64,000 nt of DNA. It comes from CAKRPJ01 sp934376955 (GTDB taxonomy: Bacteria; Bacillota; Clostridia; Lachnospirales; Lachnospiraceae). This document shows, one piece after another, positions 34,007 through 42,502 of the stretch (its first letter is position 1; each line of letters begins with the position of its first letter). The stretch is taken from the NCBI GenBank assembly GCA_934376955.1, contig CAKRPJ010000002.1, positions 61,456-125,455 of the forward strand. The letters run 5' to 3'. The translations under genes were made by a program, and so were the position numbers. The notes under the pieces are model-generated. The model searched no databases. It was not told where the DNA came from and saw only the letters and a program-made list of their open reading frames with translations.

Positions 34007-35742
34007 ACTTCTTTAAGCATAAGCTTCGGCTCTGCCATCAGCGAATAATTTTCGTGGTACACGACGAAGCCGGGAGCCGCCCCCGGAACCTTTTTAAGAG
34101 ATTTCCGCTGGATATAGTCTACCTCGACCTTCGGATTGCTCCGCCCCTTTGAGTAGTAGGCTGCCAAGGCACCGGCCTCCTCAAATACACGGTCAGGAAG
34201 CTCCTTTCCCTCTGCTTTTACGATCACATGGGAGCCGGGGATGCCCTTTGCATGGAACCACCAGTCACCGCCGTTTGCTACCTTGAAGGTAAGCTCCTCG
34301 TTCTGATAATTGTTTTTTCCGACATAAATATGAAAGCCGTCAGACGAGAGGTAATGATAGGGACGGCTGGTGATTTTTGGCTTTTTGCCGCCGGTGTAAT
34401 GCTTTTTGACATAGCCGAATTCCGCAAGTTCTTCCCGGATCTGCACAAGATCCTCCTCCAGCCTTGCAATGTCTAACGAGGTGTTTATGGATTCAAGATG
34501 TGCAAGCTCCGCACTTGTCTGGGAAAGCTGCTCAGTTACCGCCTCAAAGGTGCGTTTCTGCTTATTGTATTTATCAAAATATTTCTTTGCGTTTTCCTGT
34601 GGACTCATGGTGGGATCGAGAGGGATCGTAACTTCCGTATTGTCATAATAATTCAGACAGCGCAGCTCCTTCTCTCCACCGGTGAGACCATAGCCGTAGG
34701 TGTTAAGGAGCTCTCCGTAAACACGGAATTTCTCGCGTTTTTCCGTATCCTTAAGCTGCTTTCTTTGCAGATCCAGCTTTCGACTGGTCCTTTCCAGAGC
34801 ATTGCTCACGATCTTTCTCAGATCGACCGATTTCTGGTGGATCCTTGAAACCGTGTTTTTTTCCGAATAGTAGCGCTCTAAAAGCTCACTGACGGAGGAA
34901 TATTCCACCCTTCGGAAGCCATCACCCTCCAGCATGGTGAGAGGGATCGAAGAAAACTCCACCGGCTTTTCACCCTGATAAACGATGTTGGGAGAAAAGT
35001 GTCCTTCCCGGATATCCTCCATGACCCAGCTGAAGGCATGAAACAGATGGGTAAGCTCTGCCTCGGAGAAGCTGTTGGCAGAAATATCTCCGTCCAGAGA
35101 AGCCAGATGACAGATCTCGGCAGCCGTTACCGGGCTTAATCCGGTAAGACTCATGTAGAGTGCTTTTTGGAGGGGCTGTGGCGTTGCGGAAATAAGTGCC
35201 TTGAAATCCTCCGCAGAAACGGTAAGAGGATCCTTTTTTTCTCCGGAATGCGGGATAAACCAGTCGCGTCCCGGAAGCACTTCCCGGACGGAGCTGATCT
35301 GAGCGGAAATATGCTTGATGCTGTCGAGGATCCTGTTGTTTTCATCACAGAAAATAATGTTGCTGTGCTTTCCCATGAGCTCTACCACAAGGTATTTCCT
35401 ACGCAGATCTCCCAGCTCGTCCAGATGTTCGATCTCAAAGCGGACGATCCTCTCAAAGCCCGGCTGAGTTACAGACAGTATCCTGCCATTTGCAATATGC
35501 TTTCTCAAAAGCATACAGAAGTTCGGCGCTGTCATCGGGCTTGGTTTATTATTATCGGTAAAATATAGAAGCGGAAGGCTGGCATTGGCTGAGAGCAAAA
35601 GCCGCAGATTTTCTCTATTGCCTTTGATGGTCAGCAAAAGCTCATCCTTTTCCGGCTGGGCGATCTTGGAGATACGTCCATTTATTACTTTTTCATTTAA
35701 GTCGTGAACAAGGTTCGCGATCACGATTCCGTCAAATGCCAT
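34003..35742 (-). CDS. rqcH: RqcH/NFACT family ribosome quality control protein
   Basis: RqcH binds stalled 50S-peptidyl-tRNA complexes and directs alanine tailing of the nascent chain for degradation. From MAFDGIVIANLVHDLNEKV the protein has 579 residues. It contains the NFACT-N domain, helix-hairpin-helix region, a coiled coil (about 320-470) and the NFACT-R/DUF814 domain at the end (YHYLSSDGFHIYVGKNNYQNEELTFKVA; DWWFHAKGIPGSHVI). The ATG at 35742 is chosen because homologues begin MAxDG and AAAGGA lies upstream; the frame continues upstream without support. It diverges from yicC. Confidence 0.93.
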   Translation of the reverse strand: MAFDGIVIANLVHDLNEKVINGRISKIAQPEKDELLLTIKGNRENLRLLLSANASLPLLYFTDNNKPSPMTAPNFCMLLRKHIANGRILSVTQPGFERIVRFEIEHLDELGDLRRKYLVVELMGKHSNIIFCDENNRILDSIKHISAQISSVREVLPGRDWFIPHSGEKKDPLTVSAEDFKALISATPQPLQKALYMSLTGLSPVTAAEICHLASLDGDISANSFSEAELTHLFHAFSWVMEDIREGHFSPNIVYQGEKPVEFSSIPLTMLEGDGFRRVEYSSVSELLERYYSEKNTVSRIHQKSVDLRKIVSNALERTSRKLDLQRKQLKDTEKREKFRVYGELLNTYGYGLTGGEKELRCLNYYDNTEVTIPLDPTMSPQENAKKYFDKYNKQKRTFEAVTEQLSQTSAELAHLESINTSLDIARLEEDLVQIREELAEFGYVKKHYTGGKKPKITSRPYHYLSSDGFHIYVGKNNYQNEELTFKVANGGDWWFHAKGIPGSHVIVKAEGKELPDRVFEEAGALAAYYSKGRSNPKVEVDYIQRKSLKKVPGAAPGFVVYHENYSLMAEPKLMLKEV

Positions 35743-35784
35743 TCTATATAATGTCCTTTCTTGAATTGATACAGATATTCCAAT

Positions 35785-35813
35785 AGTGTAACATAATCCG
35801 GGAAGAATCGCAA
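35785..35813 (-). promoter_or_regulatory. Promoter of rqcH
   Basis: On the minus strand TTGCGA (complement of 35808-35813) and TACACT (complement of 35785-35790) are 17 bases apart, 43 bases before the start codon. Confidence 0.6.
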
Positions 35814-35836
35814 TCTGCTTACATGGGACTTTTCTA

Positions 35837-35865
35837 TTGACTTGATTTTCCATTTGCCGTATAAT
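35837..35865 (+). promoter_or_regulatory. Strong sigma-A-type promoter of yicC-gmk-rpoZ
   Basis: TTGACT (35837-35842) and a perfect TATAAT (35860-35865) are separated by 17 bases, 34 bases before the preferred yicC start. It is the best consensus promoter in the window and is arranged back to back with the rqcH promoter. Confidence 0.85.
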
Positions 35866-35899
35866 TATTTCATCTATGTGAAAGTGAGGCATGTCTGGA

Positions 35900-36778
35900 A
35901 TGATAAAGAGCATGACCGGATTTGGCCGTTATGAGGCCGTAACGGATGAATGTAAGCTGTCCGTTGAAATAAAAGCAGTCAATCACCGCTATCTGGATCT
36001 GAGCATTAAAATGCCAAAGAAATTTAACTATTTTGAGGCGGCTATGCGTACCCTCTTAAAGGATTACATCCAGAGAGGCAAGGTAGATGTATTTATAACC
36101 TATGAAGATTATACAGAGGAACAGGTTTCCTTAAAGTACAACAGCTCTCTGGCTGCGGAGTACATGGAAAAATTTGAAGCAATGGCTTCCCAGTTTGGGA
36201 TTAAAAACGATGTCACCGTAGCTGCACTGGCCCGCTGTCCGGAGGTCCTTACCATGGAACAGGTTCCGGAGGATGAGGATCGGATCTGGGCTCTGCTTGA
36301 GGATGTCCTTAAGAAAGCAGCGGAAGGTTTTGTAGATACAAGAGTCCGTGAGGGTGAAAATCTGAAGAAGGATCTTCTCGGAAAGCTGGATTCCATGCTT
36401 TCTCTCGTGGATTATATCGAGAAGCGTTCTCCGATGGTGATCGATGAATACAGAAGAAAGCTGGAGGATAAGGTAAAGGAGCTGTTACGCAACTCCTCCA
36501 TCGATGATGCCCGCATCCTTACAGAGGTTACGATTTTTGCTGATAAGATATGTGTAGATGAGGAAACCGTCCGCTTAAGAAGCCATATCGAGGGCATGAA
36601 GAAGGAATTAACAGAGGGCGGAAGCGTAGGAAGAAAGCTTGATTTTATCGCTCAGGAAATGAATCGTGAATCGAACACGATCCTTTCCAAATCCAGTGAT
36701 CTGGAGATCTCTGATCGTGCCGTGATCTTAAAAACAGAGATCGAAAAGGTAAGAGAACAGATCCAGAATATCGAATGA
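35900..36778 (+). CDS. YicC family endoribonuclease-like protein
   Basis: This 292-residue protein starts MIKSMTGFGRYE, the family signature, and ends with the conserved KSSDLEISDRAVILKTEIEKVREQIQNIE. E. coli YicC is an endoribonuclease that acts with PNPase on small RNA; the Firmicutes protein (YloC) is less known. ATG 35900 is preferred because GAGG then has normal spacing; ATG 35891 would leave one base. It heads the yicC-gmk-rpoZ group, an order conserved in Firmicutes. Confidence 0.9.
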   Translation: MIKSMTGFGRYEAVTDECKLSVEIKAVNHRYLDLSIKMPKKFNYFEAAMRTLLKDYIQRGKVDVFITYEDYTEEQVSLKYNSSLAAEYMEKFEAMASQFGIKNDVTVAALARCPEVLTMEQVPEDEDRIWALLEDVLKKAAEGFVDTRVREGENLKKDLLGKLDSMLSLVDYIEKRSPMVIDEYRRKLEDKVKELLRNSSIDDARILTEVTIFADKICVDEETVRLRSHIEGMKKELTEGGSVGRKLDFIAQEMNRESNTILSKSSDLEISDRAVILKTEIEKVREQIQNIE

Positions 36779-36791
36779 TCCGAGGTACATT

Positions 36792-37424
36792 ATGAAACAG
36801 AAGGGTGTTTTAGCAGTTGTGTCCGGCTTTTCCGGAGCCGGAAAGGGAACCGTTTTAAAGGGACTGCTCGACAAATATGACAACTACGCATTCTCTATTT
36901 CGGCCACAACAAGAGATCCAAGGCCGGGAGAGGAGAATGGCAGAGAATATTTTTTTGTAAAAGAGGACAGATTTGAGGAAATGATCCGCAAAGATCAGCT
37001 GATCGAATATGCCCGGTATGTGAACCATTATTATGGGACTCCGAGAGATTATGTGGAAACCCGGCTGGCAGAAGGTACGGATGTGATCCTGGAGATCGAG
37101 ATCCAGGGAGCGTTAAACGTAAAAAAGAAATATCCCGATGCGATCCTGATCTTTGTGCTCCCGCCTACTGCTAAGGAGCTTGAGCGCAGACTGACAGGAC
37201 GCGGTACCGAAACAGCGGAAGTGATTAGACAGCGCCTTTCCCGGGCTTATGAGGAAGCAGACGGAATGGAAATGTATGACTACATTCTGGTCAACGACAG
37301 CGTTGACCTTTGCGTTGAGGAGCTTCACAGACTGATCCAGTCTCAGCATCTGCGGACGAAAAGCCGCATGGAACTGGTCAGCAAAATGAAGGACGAGCTC
37401 AAGGAGCTGGTCGAAAACATGTAA
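36792..37424 (+). CDS. gmk: Guanylate kinase
   Basis: Gmk phosphorylates GMP to GDP. The P-loop is GFSGAGKGTVLKG, unusual only in having Ala-Gly where Val-Gly or Ser-Gly are more common. SATTRDPRPGEENGREYFFV follows, with the GMP-binding residues, then EIEIQGALNVKK and RLTGRGTETAEVIRQRL. The 210 residues are typical. In Gram-positive bacteria its product also feeds (p)ppGpp control. Confidence 0.96.
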   Translation: MKQKGVLAVVSGFSGAGKGTVLKGLLDKYDNYAFSISATTRDPRPGEENGREYFFVKEDRFEEMIRKDQLIEYARYVNHYYGTPRDYVETRLAEGTDVILEIEIQGALNVKKKYPDAILIFVLPPTAKELERRLTGRGTETAEVIRQRLSRAYEEADGMEMYDYILVNDSVDLCVEELHRLIQSQHLRTKSRMELVSKMKDELKELVENM

Positions 37425-37480
37425 GCCTCAGGCTTGGATCTAAAATCAGAGAAACGAACAATACAGGAGGAATTGATACT

Positions 37481-37801
37481 ATGTTACATCCGTCTTATTC
37501 AGATTTAATGGAAGCAGTAAACAGCAATGTGGAGCCGGGCGAGCAGCCGGTGGTACAGAGCCGTTATTCGATCGTGATTGCCGCAGCTAAAAGAGCAAGA
37601 CAGCTGATCGCAGGGGCAGAGCCGCTTGTCAAGGGAGCGGCCGGAAAGAAACCTCTTTCCACTGCTGTGCAGGAGCTTTATGAGCAGAAGGTGACGATCC
37701 TTCCGGAGGAGGAAGAAACTTTAGAAAAGGCAGAAGAAGCGAAAGAAGATTCTTCACCGGAGGCTTCTGAGACAGAGAACACGGATACAACGGAAGAATA
37801 A
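37481..37801 (+). CDS. rpoZ: RNA polymerase omega subunit
   Basis: Omega helps fold and hold the beta' subunit. Residues 1-70 match the family: MLHPSYSDLMEAVN and SRYSIVIAAAKRARQLIAG. The protein has 106 residues, longer than the usual 65-75, because of a very acidic tail (about 74-106, mostly Glu, Ser and Thr). AGGAGG precedes the start. A terminator-like hairpin follows. Confidence 0.93.
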   Translation: MLHPSYSDLMEAVNSNVEPGEQPVVQSRYSIVIAAAKRARQLIAGAEPLVKGAAGKKPLSTAVQELYEQKVTILPEEEETLEKAEEAKEDSSPEASETENTDTTEE

Positions 37802-37809
37802 TCATAACG

Positions 37810-37857
37810 GGGGAAATATGGGCTGGCGTGATGGCTTTTATGTTTCCCCTCTTTTTA
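37810..37857 (+). terminator. Terminator-like hairpin between rpoZ and rimO
   Basis: GGGGAAATAT (37810-37819) pairs with ATGTTTCCCC (37840-37849) with one mismatch, then TCTTTTTAC. The loop of about 20 bases is long, so it may only attenuate transcription into rimO. Confidence 0.6.
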
Positions 37858-37882
37858 CTAAGAAGTTTGACTGGAAAGGAAC

Positions 37883-39226
37883 ATGAAAATGAATCTGCTT
37901 TTCATATCACTGGGCTGCGATAAAAACCTTGTAGATACGGAAAAAATGTTAGGAATTCTCGGTTCGGAGGGCTATTGCTTTGTCGACGATGAAACGGATG
38001 CGGATGTTATCGTAATAAACACCTGCTGCTTTATCGGTGACGCCAAGGAAGAAAGTGTAAATACCATACTGGATATGGCACGGTACAAGAAAGAAGGAAA
38101 GCTGAAGGCTCTTATTGTGACCGGCTGTCTGGCACAGCGGTATAAAAACGAGATCATCGAGGAGATCCCGGAGGTCGATGCTGTTCTCGGAACAACATCC
38201 TACGAGGAGATCGCAGAGGCGGTTAAGAAAGCCCTGGGCGGAGAACATCTGCTCTCATTTGAAAATATTGATGCCCCGGTAAGCGAAAAAACGAAGCGCC
38301 TTGTTACTACCGGCGGTCATTATGCCTTTTTAAAGATCGCGGAGGGCTGCGATAAAAGATGCACCTACTGTATTATCCCGTATCTGCGGGGCAGATACAG
38401 GAGCGTTCCGATGGAGCAGCTTGTAAAGGAGGCAGAGGAGCTGGCTCAAAAAGGAGTTAAGGAGCTGATCCTTGTAGCTCAGGAGACAACACTCTACGGA
38501 AAAGATCTGTACGGAGAAAAGAAACTTCCCGAGCTGTTAAAATGTCTCTGTGGAGTATCCGGGATCGAATGGATCCGCCTTCAGTATTGCTATCCTGAGG
38601 AGATAACCGATGAGCTTATCGCCACGATCCGCGAAGAAGAAAAGATCTGCCACTATCTTGATATTCCGATCCAGCATGCCAGTGATGCGGTGTTAAAGAG
38701 AATGGGAAGGCGTACAAATAACCGGGAGATCCGTGACCTGATCGCAAAGCTTAGGCGTGAGATTCCGGATATCGCGCTGCGGACGACCTTCATTTCCGGC
38801 TTCCCGGGTGAGACCGCAGAGGATCATGAGATCCTTATGGACTTTGTCGATGAGATGGAATTTGAAAGACTGGGTGTATTTGCCTATTCCCCGGAAGAAG
38901 ACACACCGGCATATTCCTTTGAAGATCAGGTTCCGGATGAAGTAAAGGAAGAACGCCGCGCAGAGATCATGGAGCTTCAGCAGGACATCGCCTTTGAAAA
39001 ATCCGAAAATATGACAGGGCGTGTTCTGGAGGTTATGATCGAAGGCAAAGTTGCCGATGAAAATGCTTACGTAGGACGTACCTATATGGACAGTCCGAAT
39101 GTGGACGGGCTGATCTTCGTGAATACGGCCATTCCTCTGATGTCCGGAGATTTTGTCCGCGTCCGTGTTACCGGAGCCCTTGATTATGATCTGATTGGGG
39201 AGGTTGAAGATGAATTTACCGAATAA
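37883..39226 (+). CDS. rimO: Ribosomal protein uS12 methylthiotransferase RimO
   Basis: RimO is a radical SAM enzyme that adds a methylthio group to an aspartate of ribosomal protein S12. The N-terminal MTTase domain has SLGCDKN, NTCCFI and TGCLAQRY cysteines for the auxiliary cluster; the radical SAM motif is CDKRCTYC. The C-terminal TRAM domain covers about the last 65 residues. At 447 residues and with the SLGCxKN pattern it fits RimO better than MiaB or MtaB. It overlaps pgsA by 17 bases. Confidence 0.94.
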   Translation: MKMNLLFISLGCDKNLVDTEKMLGILGSEGYCFVDDETDADVIVINTCCFIGDAKEESVNTILDMARYKKEGKLKALIVTGCLAQRYKNEIIEEIPEVDAVLGTTSYEEIAEAVKKALGGEHLLSFENIDAPVSEKTKRLVTTGGHYAFLKIAEGCDKRCTYCIIPYLRGRYRSVPMEQLVKEAEELAQKGVKELILVAQETTLYGKDLYGEKKLPELLKCLCGVSGIEWIRLQYCYPEEITDELIATIREEEKICHYLDIPIQHASDAVLKRMGRRTNNREIRDLIAKLRREIPDIALRTTFISGFPGETAEDHEILMDFVDEMEFERLGVFAYSPEEDTPAYSFEDQVPDEVKEERRAEIMELQQDIAFEKSENMTGRVLEVMIEGKVADENAYVGRTYMDSPNVDGLIFVNTAIPLMSGDFVRVRVTGALDYDLIGEVEDEFTE

Positions 39227-39752
39227 ACTGACAATTCTCCGTGTGATGATGATCCCGTTTTTCGTGTTTTCCCTGCTTGCTTATGACGGGACAAACCAGT
39301 GTTTGCGCTATGTGGCGGCGGTGATCTTTGTTGTTGCGAGCCTTACGGATCTTCTCGACGGAAAGATTGCAAGAAAATACAATCTGGTTACAAACTTTGG
39401 AAAATTTATGGATCCACTGGCAGATAAGCTGCTTGTTTGCTCTGCCTTGATCTGTATGGTAGAGTTAAAGCAGCTTCCGGCATGGATGGTAATCGTTATT
39501 ATCAGCCGCGAATTTATTATCAGCGGTTTCCGCCTTGTGGCATCCGATAAGGGCGTTGTGATCGCCGCCAGCTACTGGGGAAAGTGGAAAACTACATTTC
39601 AGATGATTGGTGTGGTGCTCCTGATACTGAACATTGAGAAACTGTCCGTAGTGACAACAATTGTGATATGGATCGCCCTTATACTCACAGTGATCTCACT
39701 GATCGATTATATTGTGAAGAATATCGGCATCCTTAAGGAAGGGAATATGTAA
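39210..39752 (+). CDS. pgsA: CDP-diacylglycerol-glycerol-3-phosphate 3-phosphatidyltransferase
   Basis: PgsA makes phosphatidylglycerol phosphate at the membrane. The 180-residue protein shows the full CDP-alcohol phosphotransferase motif, D-x2-DG-x2-AR-x8-G-x3-D-x3-D, in the stretch from DLLDGKIAR to DPLADK (about residues 48-74), and four to six hydrophobic helices. ATG 39210 is chosen with GGGGAGG upstream; an upstream in-frame start at 39195 lacks a binding site. It overlaps the rimO end and touches the cinA start. Confidence 0.93.
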   Translation: MNLPNKLTILRVMMIPFFVFSLLAYDGTNQCLRYVAAVIFVVASLTDLLDGKIARKYNLVTNFGKFMDPLADKLLVCSALICMVELKQLPAWMVIVIISREFIISGFRLVASDKGVVIAASYWGKWKTTFQMIGVVLLILNIEKLSVVTTIVIWIALILTVISLIDYIVKNIGILKEGNM

Positions 39753-40489
39753 TGATCAAGACGGAAACAGGTTATGCACAGCTTTTTAAAATTTACGGAA
39801 GAAGCGAGACAGAGGTTAGGAATGCCTTAAAAGGGATCTTAAATCAGGAGGGGCCGGTCGTTGTGAATACCCACAGACGCGGCAAAGAGATCTATGTACT
39901 GGCAGAGTTAGCAGCAGAGGACGAGGACGCGGCAAAGAGTATTTTAAAGCCGGTCTCAAAGGAGATCAAGAAGGCCCTTGGCGATATGTATTATTCCACC
40001 AAGGAACGCGAAACAATGGAGGAGGCAGTGGTACGTCTGCTTACAAAATACGAGCTTACCGTGTCTACCGCAGAATCCTGTACGGGTGGAATGATCGCCT
40101 CCAATATCGTAAATGTTCCGGGTGCCTCGGAAGTGTTTGTGGAAGGCTTCGTAACCTACACAAATAAGTCTAAGAGAAAAGCGCTTGATGTGAGCAAGAA
40201 TACACTCAAAAAATATGGTCCCGTAAGTGAAGAAACAGCTCGTGAGATGGCCCTTGGCGGTGTCTTTGCCGCCGATACGGATGCCTGTGTGGCGGTGACA
40301 GGAATTGCCGGCCCCGGTGGCGGAACAGAAGAAAAGCCGGTGGGTCTCGTGTATATTTCCTGCTGCTTTAAGGATGATGTTACAGTGGAGGAATACCATT
40401 TCCACGGTACACGCTTTGAGATCCGGGAGCAGGCTGCCTTTGCGGCATTGGATCTTCTCCGCAGGGAGATCCTTAAAAATTACAAGTAA
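39752..40489 (+). CDS. Short CinA: KH-like and nicotinamide-nucleotide amidase domains
   Basis: This 245-residue protein carries the CinA C-terminal (PncC) amidase domain at about 90-245: STAESCTGGMIASNIVNVPGAS, VTYTNKSKRKALDV, AVTGIAGPGGGTEEKPVGLVY. It deamidates NMN to nicotinate mononucleotide. The first 85 residues resemble the KH-like linker of full CinA (QLFKIYGRSETEV). The N-terminal MoCF/COG1058 domain of long CinA proteins is absent, and no upstream remnant is seen because pgsA abuts it. The start overlaps the pgsA stop as TAATG. In Firmicutes cinA commonly follows pgsA. Confidence 0.88.
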   Translation: MIKTETGYAQLFKIYGRSETEVRNALKGILNQEGPVVVNTHRRGKEIYVLAELAAEDEDAAKSILKPVSKEIKKALGDMYYSTKERETMEEAVVRLLTKYELTVSTAESCTGGMIASNIVNVPGASEVFVEGFVTYTNKSKRKALDVSKNTLKKYGPVSEETAREMALGGVFAADTDACVAVTGIAGPGGGTEEKPVGLVYISCCFKDDVTVEEYHFHGTRFEIREQAAFAALDLLRREILKNYK

Positions 40490-40512
40490 AAATAAGATGG
40501 TCAGGAGATAAG

Positions 40513-40830
40513 ATGCGCTGGTATGACAGACTTTATGTTGGGGAAAGAGCAAAAAAGAAGCGATATTCTGTGCTTCGCGCTGTCCGCAAGGGAAAACCCT
40601 CCGGATATTATGTTCTGACTCCGGCAACGAATGGGAAGAACCTTCTGGATATATACCCTGCTCTGACTTTATGCCAGCCGTATTATAGAAATGCAGATCT
40701 TCTGATCGTCGGAGTGGCTTGCGACTATGAGGATGCGGTGGGTCTGGCGGCAAGAATTATTGAGGAAGTTTATAAAAAAACGGGCGCTTTTGACATTTTC
40801 TCGTATTTTTGCGGTCAAAAGTCCGGATAA
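40513..40830 (+). CDS. Conserved hypothetical protein, about 105 residues
   Basis: The frame has a good binding site (AGGAGA) and normal spacing. The product is small, basic at the N-terminus (MRWYDRLYVGERAKKKRY) and mixed alpha/beta afterwards. It has no clear membrane segment, signal peptide or cysteine pairs. I do not recognise the family. It sits between cinA and a DUF2953 gene and is probably co-transcribed with them. Confidence 0.7.
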   Translation: MRWYDRLYVGERAKKKRYSVLRAVRKGKPSGYYVLTPATNGKNLLDIYPALTLCQPYYRNADLLIVGVACDYEDAVGLAARIIEEVYKKTGAFDIFSYFCGQKSG

Positions 40831-40848
40831 TCGTAAAGAGGTGGAAGA

Positions 40849-41850
40849 ATGCTCCACATACTGATATGGATCCTTAAACTATGCGGGCTTCTTCTGCTTG
40901 CTGCGTTTTTGCTGCTGCTTGCTGTGATCCTTGCAATTTTGTTTGTACCGCTGCGGTATCGTGCTGATCTGCATTTTGAGAATAAGCCCGCCGGATGTTT
41001 AACAGCCACATGGTTACTCCATGCATTTAAAGCAGAGGCAGTGCTTGAGGAGAAGCTTAGGGTAAAGATAAGGCTTCTTTGGTTTACGTTGTTTGATGAG
41101 ATATTGTGGCCGGATGAGGATGAATCTGCATCGGAGGAAGAAACGTTACCGGAGAAAGAAGTAATATCAAAGCAAGAGCCGTTACCGGAGAAAGAAGCAA
41201 TATCAAAGCAAGAGCCGTTACCGGAGAAAGATACCTCATCGAAGAAAAGCCCGCTATCCGACGAAGAACGCTCATCGCAGGAGTCTGTTTTTTCAGACGA
41301 CGATATCCTATCGGCCACTGAGGTAAGACCGGATAAGGCTGAGACGGCAAAAGCTGAAGCTGACGCCCCGGCATCAGAAAAGAAAAGAAAGCGAATAAGC
41401 TTTTTGTCCCGTATCCGAGAATGGATCCGACGATTTATCGGGAGATTGACTGCTTTTTTCCGTAATATAAAAGCATCTGCTGCTTCTGTTCAAAAAAGGT
41501 ATCGTTCATTCCGCAGCATCATTACCGATGAAAAAAACAGGAAGACATTTCACCTTGTAAAGAAGCAGAGCGGGGCATTAATCCGTCATATCCTTCCGCG
41601 GAGACTTAAGGGTTGGATTCGTTTTGGCTTTGAAGATCCGTATTATACGGGGAAAGTTCTTACGATCATCAGTCCCTTTTACGGATTGTACGGAAAAAAT
41701 ATCAGCATTGAGCCGGTCTTTGACGAAAAGGTACTTACTGGAGAGCTTTGCTTTTCCGGCAGGATACGTCTTTCGAAGCTCCTGTGGTGTATTTTCCGTG
41801 TTGTAATGGATAAAAACTTCAGAATAATCTATAGAAAGCTTAGAGGATAG
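40849..41850 (+). CDS. DUF2953-type membrane protein with acidic repeat linker
   Basis: The 333-residue protein begins with a hydrophobic helix (about 5-33), followed by a short folded segment and a long acidic linker (about 80-175) rich in Glu, Ser and Lys. A basic segment and a C-terminal domain (about 220-333) follow, with IRFGFEDPYYTGKVLTIISPFYGLYG. That layout fits the DUF2953 family, often found beside YtfJ/GerW sporulation genes. The linker contains two full 12-residue repeats of PEKExISKQEPL type. GTGGAAG precedes the ATG. It precedes the gerW-like gene by 11 bases. Confidence 0.78.
   Translation: MLHILIWILKLCGLLLLAAFLLLLAVILAILFVPLRYRADLHFENKPAGCLTATWLLHAFKAEAVLEEKLRVKIRLLWFTLFDEILWPDEDESASEEETLPEKEVISKQEPLPEKEAISKQEPLPEKDTSSKKSPLSDEERSSQESVFSDDDILSATEVRPDKAETAKAEADAPASEKKRKRISFLSRIREWIRRFIGRLTAFFRNIKASAASVQKRYRSFRSIITDEKNRKTFHLVKKQSGALIRHILPRRLKGWIRFGFEDPYYTGKVLTIISPFYGLYGKNISIEPVFDEKVLTGELCFSGRIRLSKLLWCIFRVVMDKNFRIIYRKLRG
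41149..41230 (+). repeat. 36-base tandem repeat in the DUF2953 gene
   Basis: Two near-identical 36-base units (41149-41184 and 41185-41220) and the first ten bases of a third encode 12-residue repeats in the acidic linker. The two full units differ at one base (GTA against GCA). The in-frame period lets copy number vary without a frameshift. Confidence 0.9.
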
Positions 41851-41861
41851 GAGGAGACCAG

Positions 41862-42266
41862 ATGGCAGAAAATCAGTTTCCATCAACGGTTGAGGCACTT
41901 TTTAAAGGGCTGGATAACTTCATCACAACAAAAACAGTAGTGGGGGAGCCGGTCAAGGTCGATGACGCGATCATCATCCCCCTTGTCGATGTGACCTGCG
42001 GAATGGCTGCGGGTTCCTTTGTTCAGAATTCCAAAAATAACGGCGGAGGCGGAATGAGCGCCAAGATGACGCCTAGTGCTATCCTTATCATTCAGGGCGG
42101 AGTGACCCGCCTTATCAATATCAAGCATCAGGATGCCATGACAAAGGTTATTGATATGGTACCGGATCTGATGAACCGTTTTATCGGTCCGAAGGATATT
42201 TCTCCCGAGGCAGAAGCGTGTGCAGAAGAAATGAAAAAGGATATGGAATCAGATAAAAAAGAATAG
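41862..42266 (+). CDS. YtfJ/GerW-type sporulation protein
   Basis: The 134-residue protein matches the YtfJ/GerW family: VEALFKGLDNFITTKTVVGEPV, IIIPLVDVTCGMAAGSF, a glycine-rich KNNGGGGMSAKMTPSAILIIQGG, and VIDMVPDLMNRF. In Bacillus GerW affects spore germination through the cortex. It implies a spore former. GGAGGAGACC lies before the ATG; DUF2953 next to it is the usual partner. Confidence 0.88.
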   Translation: MAENQFPSTVEALFKGLDNFITTKTVVGEPVKVDDAIIIPLVDVTCGMAAGSFVQNSKNNGGGGMSAKMTPSAILIIQGGVTRLINIKHQDAMTKVIDMVPDLMNRFIGPKDISPEAEACAEEMKKDMESDKKE

Positions 42267-42268
42267 AG

Positions 42269-42346
42269 ATGGATGAAAAGGAATCATGGAATGAGGCCGC
42301 AGACATATCTTATATCAGAGAACTGTTTCTAAGGAGGATGATATGA
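42269..42346 (+). CDS. Possible 25-residue micro-ORF coupled to the next gene
   Basis: The frame starts with ATGGATGAAAAG three bases after the ytfJ-like stop and ends in ATGA, sharing bases with the start of the 44-residue ORF. The binding site is weak (GAATAGAG). Its product is charged and would be soluble. It may act as a leader that couples translation to the next ORF, or be chance. Confidence 0.35.
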   Translation: MDEKESWNEAADISYIRELFLRRMI

Positions 42347-42477
42347 GACGATTGTGCGGCCTTATGATTTTTTGTATCGGCATCGGCATGATCTGGGTTC
42401 TGATTCTCCCTAAATCATTTTTTATGGTGCTTCTTGCCATGATTTTTATGATTGTCGGATACAACCTGTTTTGTTGA
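42343..42477 (+). CDS. Small membrane protein, 44 residues
   Basis: An excellent AAGGAGG lies before the ATG. The product starts MRRLCGLMIF and is almost wholly hydrophobic, with two short helices around a central LPKSFF turn (about 5-22 and 26-42). I do not recognise it. Location after a GerW-type gene suggests it belongs to the same operon. It ends 25 bases before the structured RNA candidate. Confidence 0.65.
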   Translation: MRRLCGLMIFCIGIGMIWVLILPKSFFMVLLAMIFMIVGYNLFC

Positions 42478-42502
42478 AAATATATGGCTAAAGTCACAAA
42501 AT

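Noticed and set aside
39956..40753. 265-codon minus-strand frame opposite cinA and the next gene
   Set aside because: It spans two plus-strand genes and reads as low-complexity Cys/His-rich sequence without a family match.
41149..41230. CRISPR array from the 36-base repeats
   Set aside because: The units are contiguous, in frame and encode protein; there are no spacers.
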